From Castanea sativa (taxonomy: Eukaryota > Streptophyta > Magnoliopsida > Fagales > Fagaceae): a stretch of DNA of 64,000 bases. The notes beneath the pieces were generated by a model. That model saw nothing but the letters and a program-made list of their open reading frames with translations, searched no databases and was not told the DNA's origin. This document shows, in pieces, positions 1 to 12,375 of the stretch; the first letter of the stretch is position 1, and every line of letters starts with the position of its first letter. A program made the translations under genes and the position numbers. The DNA is taken from NCBI RefSeq assembly GCF_040712315.1, contig NC_134013.1, forward strand, positions 62,719,001 through 62,783,000. Reading direction: 5' to 3'.

Positions 1-1331
1 ATTAATGGAATAATATTAAGTAACCTTGTTTAAATGTTTTAAAATAAATGAATAAAAATAAATAGAAGATAAATAATCTTATTTGAGAGTAACATAAAAG
101 GAAATGAATGAAATTATTTTATGACAATATTACTATTAGCTCTTTATTTTAAAATAAATGACTATATATATATATGGGTGTATTTTGGAAGTTTTAGTAA
201 AAAAATTCATTAATTATTTTTTTTGATAAATAAAAAAAATTGAAAAAAAAATCTAATCCTATTAATATATATCTTTGGCCAATTATAGCTAATTTTTTAA
301 ATTGAAATTCGATGTATTCTATCTCAAAAAAAATTCTCCTAATTTAAAAAAAATAAAAATTTAAAATTTTAAAAAATAATAAAAAATAATTATTTCATTC
401 CCCCTCCTTAAACTTTCGAATAAAAGAATAAACTTTCTATTTTTTTTATTAAAACTTCGAAAGAAGACGTGGAAACAACATTTTAAAATTATTGTTTTCG
501 TTACTCTTTTATTTATTAATTTATTTTCCTCGTTAAACGCTAGTAGGTGGGCTAAAAATGGCTACAAGGTTCTAGTACCGTAGTGCGTCGGTTGGGTCTC
601 CGCAAAGTAACGTCCACGTAGTTTCTCTGTTCATAAATCATAACGACAACAAACAACGTGTGGAGGGCAGACTAAAGTTGCCTGGTCTTGGACGTTGGTG
701 CTAGTTTCGAGTCTTTTTCTAATAATTTCCTCCACACATTTACAATCAGGAAAAACCATATTTTCTTTTACCCAAAAAAAAGAAAAAAAAAGAAAAAAAA
801 CTAGAAGTGCAAAGTGCAAAATGCAAATTACGGTTTTTTTCATTTTATGCATAAAGTTTCAGAATTTATATTTTTAAATATTTAAATAATTTATTAATCA
901 TAGCACGATGAAAATTACGTGCTATATAAGAACACTTGACGAAAAATATGAAAAAGAAAACTGTTGATGCAAACATAGTATGACCTCAAAAAGTAGAATC
1001 TAAAAATCTTATTGAAAAATTCAGAAAAAAAAATCTTATTGAAAAAACAAATTTAAGATTTTGATAATATTTCACACAATTTTAAAATTATAATTGAAAT
1101 AGTGTATTTAGTATCTATTTCAGATCCGTTTATTTTGCTGAAATTAAAAACTTTTTGTTCAAAGTCCTGTAGATAAAGATAAAAATTAACTAAAATAGTA
1201 CTGTGAATCTTATAAATAGTACCAAAAAGTGTATTAAAACCCATAATTAGTAGTAAAAATAACCGAATAGTAAAATAAATTAGCAAAAATATCTATTTCA
1301 AACACACTTAAAATAGGAAATGTGTAACTAA
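1..1331. other. AT-rich intergenic DNA, no gene seen
   Basis: Very AT-rich sequence with many A and T runs. Short open frames occur (for example 631-852 on the minus strand), but they are low-complexity and hydrophobic and have no recognisable domain. I see no gene here. Confidence 0.6.
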
Positions 1332-1457
1332 GAGGATGTTTGGTAGAGTAGTTTGAGATAAGATTTTTGTAGTTTTTGAAATACATGTGGGTGAAAAAAT
1401 GTATAATATTATTTAAAATATAAAAATATGAATTTATGTTAGCCTACCAAACGTTCC
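1332..1457. mobile_element. Tourist-like MITE (PIF/Harbinger type)
   Basis: A 126-bp element with terminal inverted repeats GAGGATGTTTGGTAG and, read from the other end, GGAACGTTTGGTAGG. It is flanked on both sides by TAA (1329-1331 and 1458-1460), the 3-bp target duplication typical of PIF/Harbinger. The interior is AT-rich and non-coding. A related copy lies at 17748-17888. Confidence 0.75.
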
Positions 1458-1780
1458 TAAATTATTTGCAATAAAAACTTTGTTTTTGCAATAACCCTTT
1501 AAATCTTATTTAACAATAATTATGTGTACTGTGTATAGACTATAGTGCTCAAGAATTGAGTGCGTTCTCTTCTTGTGTCTACACTTTATTGTTGAAGCTT
1601 CCTCGCGCCCTTTTAGTGGTCAAAGCTGAAACACCGTTCTTTACTATTTGCTCTACCAACTTTAAATTTAATATAGTCCTTGTTTAATTCGTTTTTTTTA
1701 TTTTATTTTATTTTATTTATTATATAAAAAATTCTTTTAAATTTTATATTATTTTTTGGTTGATTAGATTTTCAGCAATT

Positions 1781-1790
1781 TATATATATA
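1781..1790 (+). promoter_or_regulatory. possible TATA box of the SDR-like gene
   Basis: TATATATATA lies 37 bp upstream of the ATG at 1827. If used, the 5' leader would be only a few bases long, so the real start site may be elsewhere. TA-rich runs are common in this window, which limits the weight of the call. Confidence 0.3.
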
Positions 1791-1826
1791 GTAGATCAAG
1801 CCACTCGTGGTTTTTAAGTTTCAGCT

Positions 1827-4800
1827 ATGGAAGAAACTCCCGGGAAGAAAGTGTTAATCACCTCAGATGGTGATGAGATCTCAGAGAACATTGCTCTCCA
1901 CTTAGCCAAACGGGGATGCAGGTTTGTGTATAACTCATTCTCAGGCCCTTGTATTTTTGCATGTTATTATCTATGTATGTATGCGTTTGGTTGCTGAGAA
2001 AATGGTGCAAAAATGAATAAAGATCTGAACTTTTTGAATAATTTGTTTCTGGGTTATTCTTATTTTGTTTCTTTGGCACATTTTTCTCACCAAAAAGATG
2101 GTTTAACCTGTAAAGAATATTGTTAATTTAGATAAAGTTGATTTCTTTACTGTTTTAATCAATTGGCCATGATGTTTGAATGAATTTTTGCTTGTTTTTG
2201 CACTTCTTACTAGCTTGGTTCTGATGGGCAATGAGAGCTGTCTTCGGAGTATAGCCGGAAAGATAAATGGTTCGGTGAAAGGTGTGAAGCCGGTGGAGGT
2301 GGTTGGTGTAGATATGGAGGAAGAGAGGGAGGGTCACTTTGCTGAGGCAGTAAACAAGGCATGCGTAATTTTGGGAAGTTTAGATGCTTTTGTTCATTGT
2401 TATTTCTATGAAGGTACAGCATATCTGTCTGGCTCAAAGACTATTTTTTTATTATTAACACAATACTTTTCAATCTTCTTATAAAAAAAGTAGTTAATTG
2501 ATAAGACTGCGCAGAATCTTTGGTTCTCTTTGTGCATTTTTTAATTTCTCCAGCAACCACTCTTTGGAACTCAATATAGGATGATATTTCATCTAAAGTA
2601 GGTAACTATATTTTAAAATTTTTTTGGGTGAAACTCGTGTCCTATTTATTAACATTTATCCATAGGCCATAGCACATTTGATTTTGACTTCAGATAGACT
2701 AGAATGGCAGAAAAGAATACAGGTATCTGACCCGACTAGTCTTTTGAGGGTTATAGCTGATCCCAAAATTTTGAGACTAAAGGATTGGTGGTGGTTGTGA
2801 GGAGCAGGGCAAAAGTTGAAGCCCCTTCCATATGTGGTTTTAATGGAGTTTGGACAAGGCTTTGGATAGTGAGTACTGTAATGGTCTTGGACCTTCATGA
2901 CTGACTAGGGTGGGACATTTGAAATTATGGTATTTTCCTAAATTTACTATTTAAAGGAATTAAGTTCATTGCAATTCTTGTGCAAAGATTGTTAATGCAT
3001 GTACATATATAAGTAGGGGTACAAGTTTTCTGTGGTTTAAGTAAAATATACTCTAGGCTCCTTCTTTGATTTGGATCAGAGCAGATTCTATTTGATCCAT
3101 CATTCAGCATTAGCTTTTTGTCTGGTTAAATAAAAAAAAAACAGTCAAGCTGCAATAGTTTAATTTTTGATATAGGGGTTGAAGGTCATTGTTGGGTTAG
3201 AATATTACTTGAATCTGCAAAGTGAAACCATTTGGAAGCTTTAAAGGTATAACAATGCAGAGGCTATAAGAAGGCAATTATATAAAGATCATGGTATTTT
3301 AACATGGGGATTGGCCTGGGAGAAGCCAAAGAATGCATTGGTCAATTACTTTGCTACCTAGAATTATTATATTTTTTCACCCTCTTTTTTTTTTTTTTTT
3401 TTGAATAAATAGTTGTTATTCTCAGATGCAAGTCATTGTGATGGGAATTTTCATAGAAATAAATTGTTAAGGTATGCATCATCATCGACAAAGAACTTGC
3501 ATAAGTATAATTTCTAGAAACTGCTTGAATCAAAACATAAAAGTGTTTAATTGATGTGTTTCTAACTCAATACTGCTGGGATTTGGATTTTTAACTTGGT
3601 GACCTGACAAAGAACGACAAATAACTGTATAGACATGTGGTGATGCTGCAATTTGTCACCACAAAAGAGGCAGAAAAAAGGATTGCCATCATGCAAATGG
3701 CAGTTTGTAGGAAGATAATCTAAAATATGTCTAACCATACCCTAGTTTGTATTAGTATTGATTTTATAAATTTTGATGGGGCTCAACTAATGAATATTTC
3801 AATTTCTGAACAATCGTTGAACAGAAGACCAACTGATTTTTTTTTTTAATATTATTTTTAGGGACATTCTTTTTCTTCATTTTATTTTCTGTTTAGTGGT
3901 TAACATTTATAATTGATTATATTTGTGATGCACTGGAGGTGAGGTAATAACAGATTTATCACTTCTGATTGAAACAGGAAAGATGCAAGAACACCTACAA
4001 TTAGGTGAAGATGAGTTCAAAAAGATAATGAAGATAAATTTTATGGCTCCGTGGTTTCTGTTAAATGCTGTGGGAAGAAGAATGCGGGACTATAAGTCTG
4101 GAGGTTCCATTGTACTCTTGACCTCAATAATTGGTTCTCCAAGAGGGCTTTATCCAGGAGCTGCTGCATATGGTTCATGTTCGGCAGGACTGCAGCAGTT
4201 AGTCAGGGTAAGTTTATTGTCATAGAAGTAGTCTTTTACATCTCCAGCGCATGTGTTATATTATTTTACTTATGGTGGGATCTTCTGTCTAAATTTATAT
4301 TCTGAACAGTAGAGTGAATTGAAAGACACATTTATGCGCATTGATTGTGAATTAACCTTGTTGACACGAAGGTTTATTATTGTAATGAGAATTTCTGACT
4401 TGAACCCTATGACAAATCTTTTAGGGTTCGTTTAGATACAGCTGAAAACTGAAAATACTGTAGCAAAATAATTTTTAAATGTGTGAATAATATTGTGAGA
4501 CCCATTTTTAATAAAAAGTTGCTGAAAGTGCACGTACAGTACGCGCTTAGTGCGTTGTCCCCTGAAAGTCTGAAACACGCAAAGGAAAAAAAAAAAGAAG
4601 GAAAGTGCTAAACGCGTCCCCACCCTTAGTGATGGGGTTGTCTGTTGATTGCCTCTACATTTGGTTAGCAGTAGCATTTGTGCTTCCAACAGTTTGACTT
4701 CTTCTTGTCATATTTGTTGCTCTATGAGAGAGAGAGAGCTTTCTGAATTATTTGATTGTTGTAATTTTTCTGTAAGGTGTTTCACCGCTTGCTACAAGCA

Positions 4801-6101
4801 TTTGGCTACATTAAGCAGAAAGCATCATGTCACCACAAAATATTGTATTAGTTGATTGAATGAATGATGATCACAGAAGCTTATTGTGGTGAAAAGGAAG
4901 GAGATGTTTAGTTTTTACATTAAACAAGATTTAACTTAATGGTCATTTCTGAGGTTCTTACTAATGCATTGTGGGGGAGCTAGTGCTAGCACCGAGTGTA
5001 CATGAGAAAAGTCAATGTAGTTGTAAGATAATATGCTATATTGATTGCTTGGTGCAGAGTGGAATGATTTTAAACTGCAGAAGGATGAAAAAGGGAAAGA
5101 ATAATGCTAGTTCTAGTGGCAAGAAAAACTCTAATGACCTTGGATTTAGCATATATGGGCTAGATGAGCTGAACCGCGCAAGCTGACTGTAGTATTCCCA
5201 ATAGTAGGGACTGGCTTTGTTGACTCGCAAACCTCACGTAGTGAGATTCTAACGTTTCTAGGTAAATCTATCACCTTAGGTTTTAGAAGATGTTTAGTTT
5301 CTTCCAATAGTAAGACCACATGAATGCTCAATTCCAAGGTTTTTTACATTAAGTAGGTGGTAGTCCCATGTAATGAAGATTTTAGGCTTTGGCAATTTTT
5401 TTTGATTTAGGCCTTAACTAAGTTGTCAAGTTTCATATGACTCATTTCCGTAATTGCTCTTATGTTCTCACTTTTGTGGACGTTTTTACAAGAAATTAAG
5501 CATCAGGATTAGGGATTCTTCTATTTTAATGGATATAAAATTGCATTTCCATTTATGGGTCCGGTTAACGGGTGACCTTAGGGTATTTGTTAATGAATCA
5601 TTTTAAGAATGTTTTGATACTATTTTTATGGGAAATCTTAAAAGTTGTAAAAAAAAAAAAAAACAGTTAATTTTTTTTTTTCTTTTCCCATAAATTTTTT
5701 TTAAGGGCATTCGTTTCACTTTTCCCTACATTTATAACGGCAAATACTTTGTATGTGTTTTGTTTCCCCTCGTATTTTCATTTTGGATTGTTGATTTCAA
5801 CATTTCCGATGGCTCTTCTCAGGCATCAGCTTTGGAAATCGGAAGATACAAGATCAGAGTTAATGCAATTGCACGTGGCTTACACTTACAAGATGAATTC
5901 CCAATGTCAGTGGGGAAGGAGAGGGCAGAAAAGTTTGTGAGTCACGCAGCACCACTTGAGAGATGGCTTGATGTCAAAACAGACCTGGCTTCAACTGTTT
6001 CCTATTTAATCAGTGATGGGTCACGTTACATGACTGGAACAACTGTATTTGTTGATGGAGCACAATCTCTTACAAGGCCTAGGATGCGTTCTTTCATGTG
6101 A
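1827..6101 (+). CDS. short-chain dehydrogenase/reductase-like protein, 4 exons, 267 aa
   Basis: Exons 1827-1921, 2214-2413, 3978-4207 and 5823-6101 join in one frame at GT-AG introns and give 267 residues ending RPRMRSFM, a normal length for a classical SDR (Rossmann fold). The second half is family-typical: [15 protein letters not shown] (Asn119 of the tetrad), [12 protein letters not shown], then [11 protein letters not shown] and the C-terminal [19 protein letters not shown]. Key motifs are altered: TGxxxGxG reads TSDGDEIS (residues 12-19), the NNAG position reads HCYF (93-96), and YxxxK reads YGSCS, with Tyr163 kept but Ser167 in place of Lys. I infer a plant-specific divergent SDR, perhaps catalytically altered or inactive; the substrate is unknown. 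No targeting peptide is evident. Intron 2 (1564 bp) and intron 3 (1615 bp) hold no other gene; intron 3 carries a MITE at 4424-4625. Confidence 0.88.
4424..4625. mobile_element. Tourist-like MITE in SDR intron 3
   Basis: A 202-bp non-coding element flanked by TTA on both sides (4421-4423 and 4626-4628). It begins GGGTTCGTTTAGATAC and carries the family core ACTGTAGCAAAATAA and a GTGAGACCCA segment. Related copies at about 11083-11291 and 17224-17433 share these blocks. The TTA duplication points to PIF/Harbinger. I recall this family as very common in oak and chestnut. Confidence 0.7.
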
Positions 6102-6310
6102 TTCTCATCTCTGCTAGAATATACTGGCAGAGTTAACCAGAATTCAGCATGGAGCCCATGATCGATGTTGTTGTCTAGAAACATCAACACAAAGCATTGC
6201 TTTAGTAATTTAAGATTTACAATTTTAATTTTTTTTCTTTCTTTTTTTGATTGTCTGTCGCTCTTATTAATATGTTCAAGAGTAATAAATGCAGCTAATT
6301 GCATGAGAAC

Positions 6311-6694
6311 TTTTACTATTTTAAGTATTTATATTTTATATTGCTACTGCACCACTCTCAATCTTGAAGGGTCCACTGTAAACAATTGCAAAATGATGGG
6401 TGAACCTGTGAGAGAGAGAGAGAGAGAGATTTGGTTTTACTATTTAAGTATTTATATTTTATAATACTACTACAAGTAATTCTTAGGTACTTCCGGAGCA
6501 TGGAGAATGGTACTCCCTCCTCTCACGTTCATGGCGGGGTCTGCTCATTAAATTCATGGTAGGGTCCACCATGAATGTGAGAGAAGTGAGTACCATTTCA
6601 CTATATTCCAGGACTACCTAAGAATTTTCCTACTACTACACCACTCTCAATCTTGAAGGGTCCACAACAATTGTATTTAATTGCAGAATGATGG
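6311..6694. repeat. local direct duplication downstream of the SDR gene, second copy split by a MITE
   Basis: A block of about 89 bp at 6311-6399 (TTTTACTATT through AAATGATGG, containing CACTCTCAATCTTGAAGGG) recurs at 6435-6694. The second copy is interrupted by the 157-bp MITE at 6474-6630. Removing the MITE and one target duplication restores collinearity with the first copy. A (GA)n run sits between the copies at about 6412-6429. Confidence 0.75.
6474..6630. mobile_element. 157-bp MITE with 9-bp target duplication (Mutator-like)
   Basis: A foldback element with termini AGTAATTCTTAGGTA and GGAAAATTCTTAGGTA (other end), flanked by the perfect 9-bp repeat TACTACTAC at 6465-6473 and 6631-6639. 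The 9-bp duplication is the mark of Mutator-like elements. A second copy of exactly the same length, in opposite orientation, is at 32626-32782. Most of the length is an imperfect hairpin with TACTCCCTCCTCTCAC arms. Confidence 0.85.
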
Positions 6695-7741
6695 CCCTTA
6701 TTAGCAGCTATAGCTGCATTTATACTAAATTAAATTTTTTACAACGAATCCAATGTAGTAATGGCAGAATAGTTTGCATGCAAACCAGGTTAAGATTGGA
6801 ATACTTTGCTTGTACACGGCAGGTAAGATTGGACTTGGGCCTTGACTGGATTGGGCTTGGTATCTCCAACGGTGTACAAAAAGTCTAAACTGGCATTGGT
6901 TTTCTGGTAATGTCTAGGCCGTTAGCAAAGGTTGATGTATGGTTTCTCATAAGGTAAAATTTTTGTAGCATCTGAAAACCTAAAGACACGCATGTCTCCT
7001 AGAAACTTCCTTCTACCTCCTTCTTTGAGGCATTTATTAGAAACACTTGATAGTTATATTTATGAAGGGAAAAGTTAATGGTTGTTCTATGAATTAGTGG
7101 TCATACATTTTCAAGTTTTCAAATGGAAAGCAACTTTTGTTGATGGACACCAATTGCTTCTTTTTCTTTATGTTCAAATTTCAAAATGATTGTTGACGGA
7201 ATATTTGTGTGCCACTGTGATGCAATCCTCATGGTTCACATAGGCTGATATTGAATATAATGCTTCTGAATCACAATGAATGTTGAAAATTAATTTTTAC
7301 TTTGTTTCTGGTAGTTATAATTCATGAACTCCTTAGTCAATGCAAATGATAAACAACATGACAATTATGAGAACAATTGTGTTTATTGTATGAACTCTGT
7401 TCATGATCACAAGCAGCTTACACTAATGCCTCATGTTAAAAACCACAGATTATTGGTTGACTCAACCACTGACAAGATGTTACTAGGATAATGCATGCCT
7501 GTCACGGATCATGGAGCAAATAGATCTTGCCCACACTTTAGAAAAATGATCCAAATTATTGTCAGCCATATATATATATATTTGTAAAATAAAGGAAGAA
7601 TATGACCAGATAATGAAATATTAGAGCAAAATTATATCTGAATTATTTATTCTATTTAGTGGTCATTCACCATGTTATATTATTTCTGATTCTGAATCAT
7701 TTCTTTTTTTGCTCTTAGTATTTCTTTGTTTCTATTTATAT

Positions 7742-8346
7742 ACTAGTCGTAGACCAACACAATACGTGGAAATATACAACTATTTTGTAATATGGTATAA
7801 TGTATGATTTATGTTATAAAACGTGCTAGAGATATTATTTCTAAAATTATGTTTCATCTTTCCATTTCTACAAATATATCATTCTATTATTTTGAGTTAA
7901 AAATAAAAAATAAAAAAACTTAGGTGCATTTGATTGATATTATTCCATTATTTTTTTGAGATAATAGATAGAAATAGTATTCTTTTTTCTAGTGATGTAT
8001 ATCATTCAAACTTTTGTATAGTGTGTTATGGTTTTTTTTTTCTACAGCTAAAATTTTTAATTCCAAAATTAATTATTTGAATTTCTCATTCTCTTAAAAA
8101 GATTATCATGATAACCAAACCTCATCACAAATTTATAATTGATATTACTCAAATCATTTATAGAGACATTCAAATACATAATCATCTCACTTCTAAAATA
8201 TCTAAAAATGAACTCAAATCAAAACTATAAGAGGGGCAGAGAGTACATGTGATAAATAACTCAAAAAACACACCACCAAAGTGTAACATCCAAAAGTAGA
8301 GATACAAAGAAAATCATCAGTCTAAAATAGCGTTGCAATAAAGAAT

Positions 8347-8391
<45 letters not shown>

Positions 8392-8710
8392 CACCTTTTT
8401 GTGAGAGCAAAATATGGATTGAATAGAATCTAAAATAACAAATTTTTATAGTAAAAAAATTGGGGAGAAGAATAGTCAAAATAAAAGGAAGATGAAGGAA
8501 TAGGGAAATTGTAAGGTTAAGGTATAGAGTAGTGGGGAGATAAAAAAATAAAAGTAATTAAATGTTGGAGAAGGTGTAATTGTAAAGTGGCAAATTAATA
8601 AGGAGAAAAATAATTAAAAAATAGAGAAAATATTGAATATAAGTTGATGACGTGGAGCTGATGTGGCTCAATAAGAACGCAGCACCATTAAACTTTATAT
8701 TTCAGCTTTT

Positions 8711-8713
<3 letters not shown>
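7742..8713 (-). mobile_element. non-autonomous Helitron-like element
   Basis: Read on the minus strand it begins TCTAAAAGCTGAAATATAAAG at 8713, after an A, and ends CTACGACTAGT at 7742, with an imperfect CACGTATTGTG hairpin just before. A TC start, a hairpin near the 3' end and a CTAGT terminus without target duplication are Helitron marks. The equivalent site in unit B, near 13030, lacks this roughly 970-bp block, so it inserted after the duplication. No RepHel coding sequence is present. A (GA)n tract lies inside and a (TA)n tract abuts its 5' end. Confidence 0.6.
8351..8387. repeat. (GA)n microsatellite
   Basis: About 18 GA repeats, uninterrupted. Confidence 0.95.

Positions 8714-8755
<42 letters not shown>
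8714..8755. repeat. (TA)n microsatellite
   Basis: About 20 TA repeats directly at the 5' border of the Helitron-like element. Confidence 0.95.
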
Positions 8756-8757
<2 letters not shown>

Positions 8758-8855
8758 TTATCATAAGAATTAAAGTACATATTTATAGAAGAAAAGGGAG
8801 AGACTGAAGGGACAAAACCTTAATTGAATGACTGAATTTTCAACCCTCCCTCCCA

Positions 8856-8856
<1 letters not shown>

Positions 8857-8886
<30 letters not shown>
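8857..8886. repeat. (CA)n(TA)n compound microsatellite
   Basis: CA repeats running directly into TA repeats. The equivalent region of unit B lacks the tract. Confidence 0.9.
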
Positions 8887-11082
8887 AGGATTTGATATCA
8901 AACCTATTACACACTTCAATAAATCAATGCCATGTCTATTTTTTTCAAATAAAAGAAAGAGACTAATACACAAAATCACAGTCCCATTAAAAAATTATAT
9001 TAAAACAAAATAATTCAAATATTAAAAAAAAAAAGACGTGGACAAAGAAAAAAAAAGAAAAAGAAAAAGAAAAAAGCCACCATAGATGCTGATGGAGATT
9101 GGAAGAATTAGCCAGAGTGGTTGCGTTCATGCTGAGTAGTTCTAAGAACACAAATTATTTTACAATTTTTTTACCACAACTCTGACATGACAGATTGTGA
9201 GTGGTTAACTATTACTTACACATTGACCTACTATTTTTTCATTTAGCCATGAAAGTTGTTCTTTAGATACATGATAATTAACACCTAAATCATAGAGCTA
9301 ACTTTTAATTCCATAACAAAGCCAGCAAGTTGCTAATTAATTCAATTCTTTAATTTGTCTCATCTTTTTTAGTAGACTTGAAGTTGCTAATGAAAATCTG
9401 TAAGGCCAAGAAGAACTTAAAATTTGAGATAGGGTTACATATGCCTGTAAATAAGCCAAGAAGAACTAAGATTAGTAAATTTTACAAATTGGTAATAAAT
9501 TTTAACATTTTTCATTAAAACTTCGACTTATGAAATTTGGTGGAGGAATGGGCTACACAACACACAAATGCAGGCTTAAACGTACCAGATGGGCCTAAGG
9601 GCTGGTTTTAAATAATTAGGCCTGTCCAAATTTGGGGCCATCTCGATTGGAGAAAATTGAATTGGTCATGGCCCGGTTGGTTGCTAAGACTTCGAGGAGG
9701 TTGTTTTAAGCCGTGGTTTTTGGACTTCGAAAATTTTTAGTGGTAAATTATTATTGGCTACTATTAATGAGTAAAAAAATAATTTTAATAATAGATTTAA
9801 ATTAAAATTTAAAATTTATTGTGAAATTATTATGAAAATATTATAGACATAGTACTTTTTACTAAGCTAATGGAGTAGTTCATTTTGATGATGGTTATAA
9901 GATCAAAGAATAAAAATTTTGCTTTTGCTCAGCTTACGACCCCTCTAATGGCAAAACGTTTCTCTTTTTTTAATTTTTCTTTTCGAGTTGTCTCAAAATT
10001 ACTGAAACAGTTTAAGAGTTGAGCTTAATTTTCTATTACAAAATTTTCTTCAAAAACAAATAAACAAATCTTTTATCAAAAAAGTGAATGACATTGTAGG
10101 AGGATGATTTAATTATTATTATTTTTTACTTATAGTTGTACTATTTCAGATATTGCAATAAAAATGGAATCGTCTATTGTCCGTAGCCAAAGCATCTAAG
10201 CCTATTTTTGGTAAGTTCTACTTCTATATACTCCAATTAAATTTTGAATCCAGAGCCTCCAAGCATTAGCATCTAATAACTCTTTAAAACATTTTTTTTA
10301 GCCAAATTAAAGAGCACTACAGTTAAGAATCATTCCAAATCCGATTATCTGACACTATTCAAATAATTCTCACCAAGTTTGGAAATCATTGTAGCATTTT
10401 GTAAAACTTTTCTTTTCTCTTTTTTTATTCAAACTTTCTTTCTCCCATCTCATTCTTTTTTATATCATTACATCAAGTGGGGGAACTAGAATTTAAACAA
10501 TGATTTTCTTCATAAAGAAGACCAAATAGTGTCACAAATCTACAAGGCTCTTGCCCTCTCTCATCTTTCTATTCTTTAAAATAAGAATTTATAACGAACA
10601 TTATAATCAGAGGTATAGGAAGATGAAGGGTGTGATGTAGGCTGTATTTTAAAAAAGGGTAGCTAAAATACAAAAAAGTGATTTTTCTTCAAAACTTGGA
10701 TAAAATATGTAAAATTGAATGTGAGTTCTCTCATAATTCACTTTGTTTTTATTATGGAATGAGCTGTGTGATTTGAATTAGAGTTCATTGACTTGTCAAA
10801 TAATTTACTTTTACTAGATCTCTTGTCCTCCTTAGAGTTTTCACATCTGGTTCTATAAAGTTTGGCCAAATTTTGGAATAATTTTTTTTTTTCTGCTGCC
10901 ATCCTACTCTTTATTTTGTAATACATCTCATTAAAATATTTTAAATAATTTCTCTTCAATTTTTTTTACCCACAATCCTCTTTTTTTTTTTTTTTTTCCC
11001 CATCCCTTCAGTTTCAATATCACCGCTCGCTTTTGTTAGCCTCTTTCTTTGACCGTTGTGGAGTTGAATTGACTGAGTTATA

Positions 11083-11291
11083 GGATCTGTTTGGATACCG
11101 CTTATTTTTGAAAATTGTAAATTAAAAATACTGTAGCAAAATAATTTTAAAATGTGTAAATAGTGTCGTGAGACCTAGTTTAAAGTTGTTTTTTTTAAAG
11201 AAGTAGTTTGTGGGTTCCGTGAATAGTGCGCGGGACCCAATAAAAAAAACGCATCACTGGAAAATGCAAAACGCGCTTCCCAAATGGAGGC
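11083..11291. mobile_element. Tourist-like MITE, present in unit A only
   Basis: It starts near AGGATCTGTTTGGATACCGC and ends near CCCAAATGGAGGC, with the ACTGTAGCAAAATAA core and a GTGCGCGGGACCCA segment. Unit B reads directly from AAGTTA to AATTCAAATCTAG at 19070, so B is an empty site. Borders are good to a few bases. Flanking triplets (TTA/ATA) are compatible with PIF/Harbinger. Confidence 0.7.
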
Positions 11292-11810
11292 ATAATTCAA
11301 ATCTAAATAGAACAAATTCTAGAAGGTTCTAGAAGGGAGATAGATTGGATCGATTGGATCAGAGGTGAATAAAAAAGAAAAAAGAAGGATTTATGGAGCA
11401 AAATACAAAGTTTAAATTAGCAAGAGAATTTGACATGATTGTAGGCAGAATAGATCTAGAGGTCAGTACTAGCAACATGGTTGAGGTGCACCTTCATGAG
11501 GCTTTTCAAGTCATACCATCTTTCTCCCCTGTTATATTCACTAATAAATATTCAAAAAAGAAAATAAAAAAGTAAATTTTAATTGATATGAGAGAATGCA
11601 TCCCCAAATTTAAATTGCTTCATTTCAAAGCAAATGACGAGTATTGTTCTCTTCATTGGTCATTGCTAACATTTAGATTGCTCTTATTTATTTGTTATTT
11701 TTGTTATTATTATTATTATTAAATTTATTTATTTATTTTTGTAGATTTTTGTCTCGTTGGACTAATCCTTTTATGGCTTAATAGTCACTGATCAATATTC
11801 TAGGGTCTAG

Positions 11811-11929
11811 TCAAAGGGCTTGTAGTTGAATTGACACCTCCTTATGTATAAAGTGCTTAGGAGTTCAGAGGGAAAGGGTTCGAGCTGTGAGGCTAGCAGC
11901 ATATTGTAATTATCTCTAAAAAAAAAAAA
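11811..11929 (+). mobile_element. tRNA-derived SINE in unit A
   Basis: A Pol III-like head (box A-like TAGTTGAATTGACACC, box B-like GGGTTCGAGCTG) and a (A)n tail. It is flanked by the perfect 12-bp duplication TCTAGGGTCTAG at 11799-11810 and 11930-11941. Unit B carries only one copy of this target, near 19710, and no SINE there. Confidence 0.85.
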
Positions 11930-12268
11930 TCTAGGGTCTAGCATTATAAATTGGAATTTGATTATGGGCTGAAGCAAACCTGCGCAACCGATTTTTTTTT
12001 TTTAAAAAAATTCAGTTATCCAAATATGATTCTTAAAAAAAAAAAAAAAAAAAATCAGTGGTCCAAATATACAAGAACCCTTCTCCCAATATTAAAAAAA
12101 AAGACCATTTTTTGACAAAAAGTAAAGACCCTATGATTGTGGATTAGTTTGTTTTGTTTTGTTTATAAACAATTTTGTAAAGTTTTGTATTGTTTTTATG
12201 TTTTGTTTTTAATTTGACATTATTTATGTCGGCTTTAAACAATTAAATAGATTTGCTAAATTCAAATA

Positions 12269-12375
12269 AGGGGGAGTACCATAAATGTGTACTCCCCTTT
12301 CTCACATAACTGTGAGTTTTACTAATTAAATTTATAGTACTTAGAGGGGGGAGTACGCATTTATGGTACTCCCGA
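12269..12375. repeat. foldback element at the A/B junction
   Basis: The arms GGGGGAGTACCATAAATG and, reverse-complemented from the right, GGGAGTACCATAAATGCG pair almost perfectly around a loop of about 50 bp. It sits between the end of unit A and the start of unit B. No convincing target duplication was found. The GGGAGTACC motif also occurs in the 157-bp MITE family. Confidence 0.65.

Larger units (their letters stand above)
7141..12270. repeat. tandem segmental duplication, unit A
   Basis: Unit A aligns along its length with unit B (12391-20277). Anchors include CACCAATTGCTTCTTTTTC (7149 and 12399), TTTGATATCAAACCTATTAC (about 8890 and 13270), GGGCTGGTTTTAAATAATTA (about 9599 and 17628), ATTCTAGAAGGTT (about 11315 and 19090) and GGCTTTAAACAATTAA at the right end. 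The copies differ by many substitutions and small indels, so the event is old. No intact gene was found in either unit; a short open frame at 11393-11575 is not preserved in B. A-specific insertions are a Helitron (7742-8713), a MITE (about 11083-11291) and a SINE (11811-11929). Confidence 0.85.

Noticed and set aside
11393..11575. 60-codon frame in unit A (FKLAREFDMIVGRIDLEV)
   Set aside because: The aligned stretch of unit B has stops and indels, so the frame is not conserved between the duplicates.
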